Shown here: piece by piece, positions 23,713-34,600 of the stretch
How positions within the stretch are numbered: the stretch's first letter is position 1
Layout of the letters: the number at the start of each line of letters is the position of its first letter
Assembly (NCBI GenBank): GCA_012064385.1
Contig: QRDG01000024.1
Coordinates: forward strand, 235,600-299,599
Length of the DNA: 64,000 bases
Reading direction: 5' to 3'
Source of the DNA: Puccinellia tenuiflora
Taxonomy: Eukaryota; Streptophyta; Magnoliopsida; Poales; Poaceae
Notes under the pieces: model-generated
What the model saw: only the letters and a program-made list of their open reading frames with translations
The model's database searches: none
Told to the model about the DNA's origin: nothing
Position numbers and translations under genes: made by a program

Positions 23713-25260
23713 GATCAGCCCATAATGCCCCAAATTGGTAGCTGCCAATACACGAGTCAAGCAAACTCAAGAAAAGAAGGATTTAAGAGAAATAACGTAT
23801 GTGCACAACCCATCATTCATACATCAGGCAAGAAGCCAGAAGTGGTGCCACCAAGTAGGCAAGTACCAAAGCCCAAAGGCCCCAAACCTGTTTGGGGAGG
23901 ATCTATCGTCTACTAATTTGAATCTCGGTATAGGTAAAGGTGGGAGGGTAATACCGACTTAACCTTTGCCCATTGAAAAACAATCAAAGCATCACTATCT
24001 CAGTTTTTTTTGTATCGTCGCAAGTGGCAATCCCCCTCTCCGCAGATCGGCAAGGAAGCCACGGCAGGCGAATCCAGCTCTCACTCCACCGAGCGTTATC
24101 CTTGTATGGCCTGCTCCTTGTTGCGCCAGCCAGTAGTCTTGAACTCAAGACTTTTTGCTCTGATGCCATCTAGAACTGCACGCACCGAACCAGTTCACCT
24201 AAAAGCTCAAGCTGATGGGGGCAAGGAGAGCAATACACTTATACTTGTGAATTTGTTTGTAGCAATGTAGTATCAATTACTGGTTGGAGTGGAACGACTG
24301 CAACTGTGACAATGTGCATGCTTCAGCATTCCAAGTTCATCACTGTGCACGATGGAGTTGGCGGGCTACCGCAAGCGGCATGCATGGCGATTGGTGGCCA
24401 GTGGTAAACAGTGAGGAGTAATTTTGTTTTAGTCATATCCCAATATGGATACAACTTTACTTTGCTGTGTTGCTGATGGAGGTCTAAATTGCTGGTTGCA
24501 GTCGGTTGTTTCGATTTTGCACTTCCATGCTTTCTCATCCCACAATTCCGACGAACGTCAGAGGAACAACTTCTAGATATATCCACTATGTATGATAGCT
24601 GCATATGTACGGCTGTTATTTTCTGAATTTTCCGGACAAAAATCCAGAATAATCTGTTAGTCACTTTGGTCTGTTTATTATGTATATATAAACAGTGGAA
24701 TTGTCCACTATTCTATGCTCCATAATGTAATCCAAACAAGATCTTATGTGTGGAAGGGATTAGAGAAGTGAAAGGGATTCAATCAGTGTGAGGATTTAAG
24801 GATCCATATTCGTATTCCGGATTTGTTTTGAAAATATGGATAGGATTGGGGTTGGTTCCCCTAGTGGTATGGTTTCCTCACTATAGGACTCACCTATACT
24901 GAACAACGAATTCGCAGGAGGAGGAGGCAGGCATCGCTTTCTTGCACCTCGTTGCCCCGTCGAGGTTGACGTCGAATTCGCCGGAGAAGAACGCGGGCGT
25001 CGCTGTCCGACCGGCCGTCGCCCCATGGAAATCAACTGGTGATTGCGGGAGGTTTTTGCGGCGGCGTGGCGTCGAGCAGTTTTTAGCGGCGGAGCGCGTT
25101 CGGCCCGTCGCGGTAAATAGGCGTGTAAATGGGCCCGGGCTAGTTATAGGCATTCTCACTCTACGATTACTTTTTTTTTTCTGAAACAGCTTGCTTTCAA
25201 GCCGGTTCGCTGCAAGCCGGCGTCCATATTAGGGGTTGCACTATGCATTGCTTGAAGCGA
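23713..25260. other. Intergenic DNA with a possible Copia remnant
   Basis: At 24157-24170, GCTCTGATGCCATC preceded by TTGAACTCAAGAC resembles a mutated Copia primer-site region on the minus strand, but no LTR pair is visible. GC-rich sequence at 24900-25130 has open frames on both strands without motifs. No gene is called. Confidence 0.35.
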
Positions 25261-25268
25261 GATGTAAC

Positions 25269-26077
25269 TAGGTCTACAAGAAAAGCTTGAGGATCATGAG
25301 CGGCTCGAGATCGACTCGTTTTTTAGCTCGACTCGAGATCGATTCGAAAAGAAATGAGCAGATTATGAGCTGTCTTTTATAACTCGACTAAAAAACGAGC
25401 TGATCTTGAGCAAGCGCGAATTCAGCTCTATAGCTCGAAATAAAATAATTATATATAATTATTCTGCCATTTATCAAAAAGAAATAGGATAATTTGCTAC
25501 CTTATATGTTGTTAACTGAATTTTCTTTCCTTCTACGTGCAACCAAATCTAGAAGGTTAAATAAAAGAAAAAATTTAGCCATTAATTTATGTGGTATGTC
25601 CCTAGAATAGGCTACCATATAACGCCTGGACAAAGTTTGACCACATATTACCTTTTCTATCATGGATACACTAATACCAACGATCTATGCACAACCATAG
25701 AACTTTTATGAACTTTGTCCATTAATTTGTTATCCCAACTAGATGTATGTCGTGAGTTTTGTCTTATGCAATCATCACATTCTTTTCTTTTGAATAATTT
25801 TATATCACCACGGCTTTTGTTGAAAATGTATCTTATTGTGTTTTGTTATGATGTCGTTGTGGTTTAAATTGTATAAAATAATTGGCCAGAAATATAGGAA
25901 TTTCACTGTCTTTCTTAGCTCGAAACTCGCTCGAAATCGACTCGAAATCGTTACAAGCTGAGCATGAGCCAATTTGCTCGACCCTAAACTCGACTCAGTT
26001 TGAACTCGCTCAAATTTTTGTATGAGCTGAGCTGAGCCGAGTATAACTCGCTCGAGATCGACTCGTTTGCAGCCCTA
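25269..26077. mobile_element. Non-autonomous hAT element, 809 bp
   Basis: A perfect 8-bp duplication GATGTAAC (25261-25268 and 26078-26085) flanks inverted ends TAGGTCTACAAG and TAGGGCTGCAAA (reverse complement of the right end). Subterminal CTCGA/GAGCTCG words are dense at both ends, as often seen in hAT elements. No transposase coding. Confidence 0.85.
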
Positions 26078-26392
26078 GATGTAACGCTCAACTTGCCCGC
26101 ACGATTCACTTCCATTTGAAAGCCCATTACTCGCAAAGCCCGTTTAAAATGCTAAGGTTGGTTCTTCACTTTCTTTTGAATACGACGCGCATTTTCTGTT
26201 AGTTCGTGTTCTTCGTGACTACTCTAAGATTACGATATGATTTTCTCTTACCACAAATTTCTCTAAAACCAGCGTTAGGGGGTGATTTACATGGTATTGC
26301 GTAGCTCGGGGTTTAAATCATACCAATTAGTTGTTCAGGGGACTTTACAATCAACATGATTTGAGGATGAAATATATACTTAGGCCCCGCTT

Positions 26393-26520
26393 GGTTCGTC
26401 GTTTCCGGGCCGGAAAGCGTCGGGTGGAAATATCGGACCTACCTTGGTCCGTATATTTTACTCTGCAGGGCCGGTAGAATATTACGGAGGGTAAAAAAAT
26501 CCTGCATTCCAAGCGGGGCC
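26393..26520. mobile_element. Tourist-type MITE, 128 bp
   Basis: Perfect 12-bp inverted ends GGCCCCGCTTGG with TTA on both sides (26390-26392 and 26521-26523), the PIF/Harbinger target. Confidence 0.85.
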
Positions 26521-26523
26521 TTA

Positions 26524-28376
26524 ATCATTTCCATTTCTTTTGAAAAAGCTTGTTTTCAAGCCGATTCGCAGCAATGGCGTATGGCGCTCCTATACAGCGC
26601 TCGTTGCATCCATTACTGACGCAACATCACGGAGTCCGCTTGGGGCGGCCCAGGTAGCTCGCTCGCTCGCCTGCTCTCTCATTCGTTTCTATCTTCCGCT
26701 CACTATTTGTCCGGGTTTTTTCGGCCCCTGCCATGAAATAGTATAGAAAATTATTCCCTGACTGGAAAGATAATCAGAAAATTTATAAATATTCAAAAAA
26801 TTGAAAAAATCTTTGAGGATTTTAAAAACGTTCATGAATTTGAAAAATGTTCGCTATTTTTATGAGGTCACCACTTTTTCAAAATATTAATGATTTTTAA
26901 AAATTGTTCAAGAAATAAAAATGTTATAAATTTAAAAAATGTTCGTCCAACGCATTTGAAAAAATGTGCATCATTCAGAATTATGTTCACAAATTTGGAA
27001 ATGCGCTCGGATTTGAAAAATTATTCACGAAATTATAAACTCTTTATTCATTTGAAAAAATCACAAATTTAAATTCTTCACGCATCAAAGCAATATTCAC
27101 ATCGTTCAAAAAAATGTTTAAAAAAATCACATATCATACAAAACAATATATTCATATGATATTTTTAAAAAAATTAGAAAAGAAAAGATGAACTAAAAAT
27201 ATCGAAAAAAAAAAGTAGAAAACGACAAATAAAACAGAAAAATAAAAGATTAAGTAAGAAAGAAGGAAAGAAAAAAAACGAAAATGGCAAGAGAAACTGA
27301 AAAACCAACAATAAAAACCACTCAAGAAAATAATGAATACAAGAAAAACCCGGCTAGAAGATACTAGAAACTTCCCAAAACCGGAAAAACTTACCTGGGT
27401 CGGCCCAGTTAACGAACTCCTTGCTAGAAGAGGTACGCGTCGCCCCGGTGTCAAATAGGGTTTGCCAAAGGCATCATATTGCAAACAAGTATTTGTGAAC
27501 CCCTAGCGAGCCATCCGACGCTATCCACGTGGCGTTCAATGTGCGGGCGGGCGCATGTCAACAAGAATTCTTTGTCGAGTGATTTTATATCCCGATTCGT
27601 GGTAATTAAGAGTTGCACATGATTTGCAATTACACGCAACTAACCGAGATTTAGTTAAATCTAAGTCGACTAAGAATTAGATAGTCCCTTTTCTATTTTA
27701 CAAACCGAGTTTCCATATTTGCGAGCTCAGCAACCAGGAGTCCGGTTAATATACAAATGCTAATAGTCTGCTCTAGTAAGGATGAAAACGGAACGATAAT
27801 AGTTTATGACCGGAAGCTATCCAATCTTCTCTATTCGCTAGCACTGGGTTTGTTAGGTTGCTTAAATGTGCTGATATACAGTCCAGAAATCTTATTTCCA
27901 TACATGGTCCCAATACTTATTGGCTCTTAACGAATTATCTTATTTCCATGCTGCAAGGATAATCTTCTTTTTTTCAAAGAGAAGTGGCCGTTTGTCCCAA
28001 TCCATATTGGCTCTTAACCCAAAGTCCCAAACCCTGAGGGTAATGGTAACATAAATTGTGATCATGAACTTACATGACCTGTTCAAGATATCTTCTCTGC
28101 TTTTTCAAGTCTTTTGAGAAGCAAGCTTGATTTATTTGGCACGCACGAAGTTTATACAAAAACTTAGAAAACATCCTTATTATTATACATGGAATATGGT
28201 TGCCTTCTATTTTCTCATAATTTTTCAATAACAAGATGAATTATATTTCTAAATTGTGTCAAACATAAAACCTATTTGCTAGTACTTGTAAAGAACACCA
28301 GATAGGCCCGTCTGAGCAGCCACACGAGTCTTTATTTCTTCTTTTCTTGTGGAAATGGAAATTTATTTTGTTACAT
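26524..28376. other. Intergenic, AT-rich degenerate repeat DNA
   Basis: From about 26760 to 27310 the sequence is A-rich with loosely repeated words of the GTTCAxxAATTTGAAAAAA type, a texture I associate with decayed Triticeae transposon interiors. The rest has no recognisable gene. A 30-bp segment near 26547 (GCTTGTTTTCAAGCCGATTC) resembles one near 25190. Confidence 0.4.
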
Positions 28377-28424
28377 AGTCAACGTAAAAGGTGAAAACTT
28401 AGTCAACGTAAAAGGTGAAAACTA
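28377..28424. repeat. 24-bp tandem duplication
   Basis: AGTCAACGTAAAAGGTGAAA and the following four bases occur twice, at 28377 and 28401, directly left of the Stowaway element. Confidence 0.9.
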
Positions 28425-28427
28425 TTA

Positions 28428-28520
28428 CTCCCTCTGATCAGATTTGATTGTCGCCGGCCGTATAGAATTTTGTAGTGTCGTGGTTCACCTTCCATGCCAA
28501 TCATTTCTGACCGGAGGGAG
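28428..28520. mobile_element. Stowaway-type MITE, 93 bp
   Basis: Inverted ends CTCCCTCTGATCAGA and CTCCCTCCGGTCAGA with TA on both sides (28426-28427, 28521-28522), typical of Tc1/mariner-derived Stowaway. It lies about 130 bp beyond the stop codon of the COG0212-like gene, so it may fall in its 3' UTR. Confidence 0.88.
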
Positions 28521-28653
28521 TAACAATTTTATGACCTAAACAAGTCTTCATAAACAAAATACTTGAACCACCCAATACTTAACATATCTTAATTTTCCCT
28601 AAACTATATGTAACACTGTATTCGGTAGAATCAGTTATGATACAGATACTTAG

Positions 28654-31600
28654 TTACCGCCCTCTTCTTCTTCCTCGCTGAGCTGTTGGTGGTAGATTCT
28701 CAGAAGGCCCACAAGGAAGTATTGTTCCTGTCTCTTGTTCTATGCGTCTCTTCAGCTCTCTGAGAATTCGAACTTGACCCAATTTTTCTGGAGATAGTTT
28801 TTCCCAGTAAATCCCTGCATACATAAGTTCTTCAAAATCTGGTCGTGGAAGTTCTGTTTGCAAATTTACCAAGTAACAGAATCAGTCAAACCTTGTGGCT
28901 TTGGGATTGCAGTATTTGTTAAGATGACCTGACTTGGGGTGCAGATAATATCAACAGGTACATCATGAATTAGCAGCTTTTCAACTGGAATGTCATCCAC
29001 TAATTGCTTGTCGTGCACTGCAGTCATAGAAAAATTGGCAGTTAACGCTACTAGATTGATGATTAGTCAAGGATTATATAAGAAAAAAATTGATAAACTA
29101 ATGGAACACCAATTGTTTTCTCTTCAGATAAGAAGAGATTTCTTATCCAAAAGGGGAAGTCCCCACTCCCCAGGCCTCTCCATCCACTGATGCATGCAGC
29201 CTCCAGAAATGAAGAGGCAAAGCATGCCCCTGTAGATGATTCTTTGGAAAAAGATTATTGAAATACAATTGTGGATTACAGTGGGAAAATAGCATCCACC
29301 AGAATGTATCTCAACCATTTCTGGGATCATAACTGTAAAGTCAAGTTCAATTAGCCACAGGCTAACACATAACAAAGATGGTCAGGCAAAATCTTTTTTA
29401 GAAAAACTAAACAAAAAGCTGTCACTCATGCTTGAGAATAAGAAGATCCCACCTATATAAATCGTCCTAGTTCCTCTACACCACCAAACCAACTAGATCC
29501 GTATAAAAATGGATTACAAGTTAAATATATAAATAAAACTCACCAGTTGTTACTATCATGGTTGAATCATCTATAGCTCCCATATAACGAAGCATCCCAT
29601 ATTCCAGCTCAGCAAATCCCTAGAGTCAATGTTCATACATAAAATTACAGGTGAGAAGCGAGAAAAATAAAGCATAATTCACTGTCAAGACACTACTGAA
29701 ATTGGCACAGGTCAACAGTTGATTCTGTTTATTTTCTGTTGAAGGAAGAAAGAAAAGCAGGAGGGGAGCTTATGTGCACTCTTCTTTTCGTGAAGCATAT
29801 TGTGTACTCTACAATTAATATTATCGTGATACAGAAACAAACAACAAAATCAACTCTGGTTCAATTCCTCAACTATAATTACCTCACCCTTCCCTAGTCG
29901 TGCCCCTGTACTTGGATCAACTGCAACCGACCCAATCACAGTCAGATCCACCTTAATCCTTTCATCTAGACCTATCGGCCTTCCGTATTTGGCTGCACCA
30001 ACAGAAGTGCATGCTTCAGGAATGCATCCGGTGGGTATCATCTGAGATTCTAGAACGGAGAAAAATCCCGTCCTGAGCCGTGGTTGCGGAGTCAGCAGCT
30101 TCTTGTCGCCTGAATGATTCCAGCAGCACAGTTGGTGAAAAAAAAAAAACGTTCGACCCGATTGAGACTATGCATGACAGACTTGAACTTATACAGAGTA
30201 GTGGGCTCAAATGAGCATTGGATTCAAAATGCGCAAATGATATAGAAAGCTATAAGCCTCATTCAAAACATGCTCTGGAATGCAGGACAACACAAGGAAA
30301 AAACAAGATATGAACAGCCAATAACATGCAATTGTAAAGATGACAAGTAGCAGTAACTAGCAGACGGGTCACCTGAGAGTGTTAAGAACCGGACTTGCTT
30401 CTGGGGGGAGTCCGGATTGACCTTCACGCATTGTGCATTCTGGAACACATCCAGCCTCCCTAACTGGTGAGAGTTAGAAACGTTTCCACCACAGGTTAAG
30501 ATATGTAGGAGTACAATTCTGCAGTGTGGTAACAGCAACAGCAATCCGAAACTAGGATAAGAAGTTAAGAACAGAAGTGTAGGAAATATTAATTTACGTG
30601 GCTTGCAACATTATAGTTTATACTACATTATTTTCTCCTGGAAATATACTCAATATGGAAATTACCTTTGCATTGGATATTGCTTAACTCAAATGGAATT
30701 TATTTGAGGAAGCCGGTACAATATATATGGAATTACAGTATTGTTTAAATACTGGAATTATATGTCATACTTTTGTATGTATAGCCCGGGCACATGTATA
30801 TTGGAATAACCAAGTTGTTCATGAGTTGGCTCCATGAATTGATAAAGCTTGCGAATCTGAATATTAGTTCTGATTCGGCACACAACTCGCATGTGTGTGA
30901 TTGGGACTTTGCAGATAATTAGACTCCTTGTATGCTACTAATGATCGTGGTTGGTTTGGTTAGCTAGGAGTCTTGGTTTAAACAGTCCATCTGGAATTTA
31001 TCTGCAACTTAACAGTTTGATTCAAACTGGAATTAGCACTGTATAAATAGTCCCTAACCCTTGGCCTCAATTGATCATTGCGAGCGGCACCACGGAAAAG
31101 GATCGAGGAACAAGGGTTAGACAAATACGTGCTGGAATTCTTACATTGGTATCAGAGCTTAATTACGAGATTGGCGTCTGATCGGCGATAAGCATCGCCG
31201 TAAAGTCGCCGTCTCTCCATCGATCCTGGACAGCTAAGGTCGGCCCGATTCCGTCTGCTACTCAACACAGGCCCAACTCGGTATAGAGGAAGGCCTTGTC
31301 CCGTCCACACCGCTGCCGACAGAAACGACTCGATCCTTCAAACTCGCCGGATTGCTCCAAGCACAGGAACTCGACCCCACGCCGCAACGCCGACTCTGTC
31401 CACGGCCACTCCCCGCCGGCCGTTGACTCCAGCGCCGCCCCGCTCCGCCCGCCGTCGACTCCTGCGCCGCCCCGCTCCTGCACTGCTGCAACGTTGCTGC
31501 CACCCCGGTTTGTTTCAACTCGCCGAGATCAATCTCTCCGAGGAACGCAACGTTCAGCTGCTTCATCTCGGTGGGATCGCCTGCTGCAACAAATTCGTCA

Positions 31601-34600
31601 CCGACATCTCACGCAGCTCCTTCAAACTCCCAGGCTGCTAAAATCCTCGTCATCAGCACTGCACGTAACCTGTTTGACGGAACTCCTACAAGAAACAGGA
31701 CATCACCTTCAGTGTAAGCAATTCAATCTCAATGGCCTCCAATGCTGTGTTTGCTGAGTTGATGCGTGCATACAAACTGGATGGAAACAATTTCACAGTT
31801 TGGAAGAGGAAGTTGATTTATTTGCTTACTTCGGAAAACATCGATTATGTTGTTGAAACTCCTGCACCAAACCAGCCAGCAGAGGATGCTACAGATGAAG
31901 AGAAGCGTGAATACTTGGAGGAATATAAACAGTGGACCAAGGATAACAAGAATGCTAGGGTTTTCATGTTGGGTTCAATGTCAGATTCATTAGCTGCTGA
32001 ATATGAAACTGAAGACACAGCTTGCGGCATCATGCACAGGCTGGAACAAGATTTTGGAGAGGTTTCTCTCATGAAAGTATTGAGCCTTGTGAACAGATTT
32101 CTTAATTCTAGGATGGGTGACAAATCTGTCAATGAACACTTGAACAAGCTTGTTGTCTTGGCCGAGGAACTGAAAGCTGCTGGGTATCCCTTCCAAGAAG
32201 AAGTCCAAGTTATGGTAGTTCTGAATTCGCTGCCATCATCTTGGGAGCAATTTAAAACTTCCTTTTGCCATTCTGAGCGTACACTCAATATGAGGAATTT
32301 AAGGCAACACTTGCTGATGGAGGAAGACAGGAAGCTCAACAATGGGAAAGAGAGGAGCTCTTCAAATACAGAGCTGCACCTTGGTGAGTACCGAAACAAT
32401 GGGAATAAAAGGAATTGGCAGAAAAGAAAATTTGGGCAAGACCTAAGGGACAAAATAAATTATAAGAGAGATGATAGGAAGGATAAGGACCAGCGGAACA
32501 ACAACAACAACAGCTTCAACAAGTCCTCTCAGAACTACAAGTGCCATAATTGTGGAAATTCTGGCCACTTCAGGGCAGATTGTCCCAAGAGGAGGAAGAA
32601 CGTTGACAACAAGAAAACCAACAACAAAGGGGATAGCCGCAAGGGGAATCAATCCCCTGAAGGTATACATGATGTTTACGTTTGCACCGAGTCTTTATTT
32701 ACAACTACTTTTCGTAATAGTTGGGTAGTAGATTCTGGATCTACGGCGCACATTGCTAAGGAACATAGCTTTTTTTCATCACTTAAAACAATTCCAAGGG
32801 GAACACGACATGTCTATTTAGGAACAAATGTCAAGGCTGACATACTTGGAATTGGAAACTATGTTCTTAACCTCCCTAATGGAGGGAAACTAGTATTGGA
32901 AAATGCCTTATATTCACCCAACATGAGAAGGAACCTGATTTCTGTATCAAGAATAGAATCTGTTGGATATAAAGTACTTTTTGGAGATGCAAAGGTTAAA
33001 ATTTTATTAGATGGACAACTAGTGCATTCTGGGCCTAGGAACGATGGTCTATATTTCCTAAAAGATGTTTTACAAGATGATTGTTTACTTGGTGAAGATA
33101 ACTCCATTGTGAGGAATGTTAATGGTCAAAATAACTGCTCTGAATCATACCTTTGGCACTTGCGTCTCGGTCACATATCTAAAAATAGGATCAAGAGACT
33201 TATTAGTTCTGGAATTTTGAACTTTAAGTGGGAGGATTATGGAATTTGTGAAGCTTGTGTTATGGGAAAGATGACCAGATCACCATTCCCTAAAGCCAAT
33301 AGGTCAAAAGAACCATTAGCAATTGTTCACTCTGATATTTGTGGGGAATTTTCCACACCCACTTTGGGAGGGCAGAAAGTTTATTTTATTACTTTCATAG
33401 ATGATTACTCAAGATATGGGTATGTGTATCTACTCAAACACAAATCAGAGGGTTTTGATGCTTTTAAGATGTACAAAGCGGAAGTGGAAAATCAATTAAA
33501 CAAGAAGATAAAGATTCTTAGAACTGACCGTGGAGGAGAATACACGTCAGGAATATTAGATGGTTTCTGTAAAGAACATGGAATTGTCCATCACTATACC
33601 TTGCCATATACACCACAACAGAATGGAGTGGCGGAAAGAAGGAATAGGACGTTAATGGACATGGTAAGGTCAATGATGGCCTACTCTGATTTGCCACTAT
33701 CATTTTGGGGGGAAGCCTTACATACTGCTGTGTATTTATTAAATCATTCTCCATCAAAGGCAGTAGAATTAACTCCCTATGAGCTTTGGAAAGATAGGAA
33801 ACCTTCTTTACGCAACTTAGCAGTTTGGGGCTGTAATGCTCAAATTAGAGTGCCTAGTCAATTGCGCACCAAACTACAGCCGAAAAGCACCCAGGGAATT
33901 TTTATTGGTTATGCATCAGGCTCCAATGGCTATCGATTTTATGATCCAGAAAAGAAAAGATTAATTGAAAGTGGTGACGCTGTGTTTTTAGATCAAGACA
34001 CACCACGCCGTGCCAAACGTGCTAGAGTGGAACTTCTTGTTCAACCTGAAATTAATGGAGAACCAAACACTGAAATCCCAGTTCAGGAAAATGAAGATGT
34101 TAACATGGAGGAAAACTCTACTTCAACTAGCATGCCTAGGAGAAGTGGGAGGAATACTCAAGCGCCTTCTTATTTAGATGATTATTATGTTTTCTTGGGG
34201 GAAGTGCACTCTAAAGTAAACTTAGAGGAAGAGCCAAAATCTGTCAAAGCTGCCTTAGCTAGTTCGGAATCTCGACTCTGGATGGAATCAATGCTAGAGG
34301 AATTGAACTCTATGAAAAAGAACAAAGTTTGGGAATTAGTTCCTTTACCAAACAATCAAAAAGCTGTAGGTTCTAAGTGGATTTTTAAGAGGAAATTAAA
34401 TGCATCTGGTCATGTAGAGAAATACACAGCTAGGCTTGTTGCTAAGGGCTTCACACAAAAGGAAGGAATTGATTTTGTGGAAACCTTTTCTCCTGTTGCT
34501 AAATTTACATCTATACGGATCATTAGTGCCTTATCCGCATATTATGATCTGGAATTGCATCAAATGGATGTAAAGACAGCATTTTTAAATGGAACTCTAG

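Noticed and set aside
24157..24170. Copia primer-site-like word on the minus strand
   Set aside because: No LTR pair, target duplication or coding region found around it; kept only as a possible remnant.
26890..27484. Lys/Phe-rich frames in AT-rich DNA
   Set aside because: Products of A/T-rich degenerate repeat sequence with no domain.
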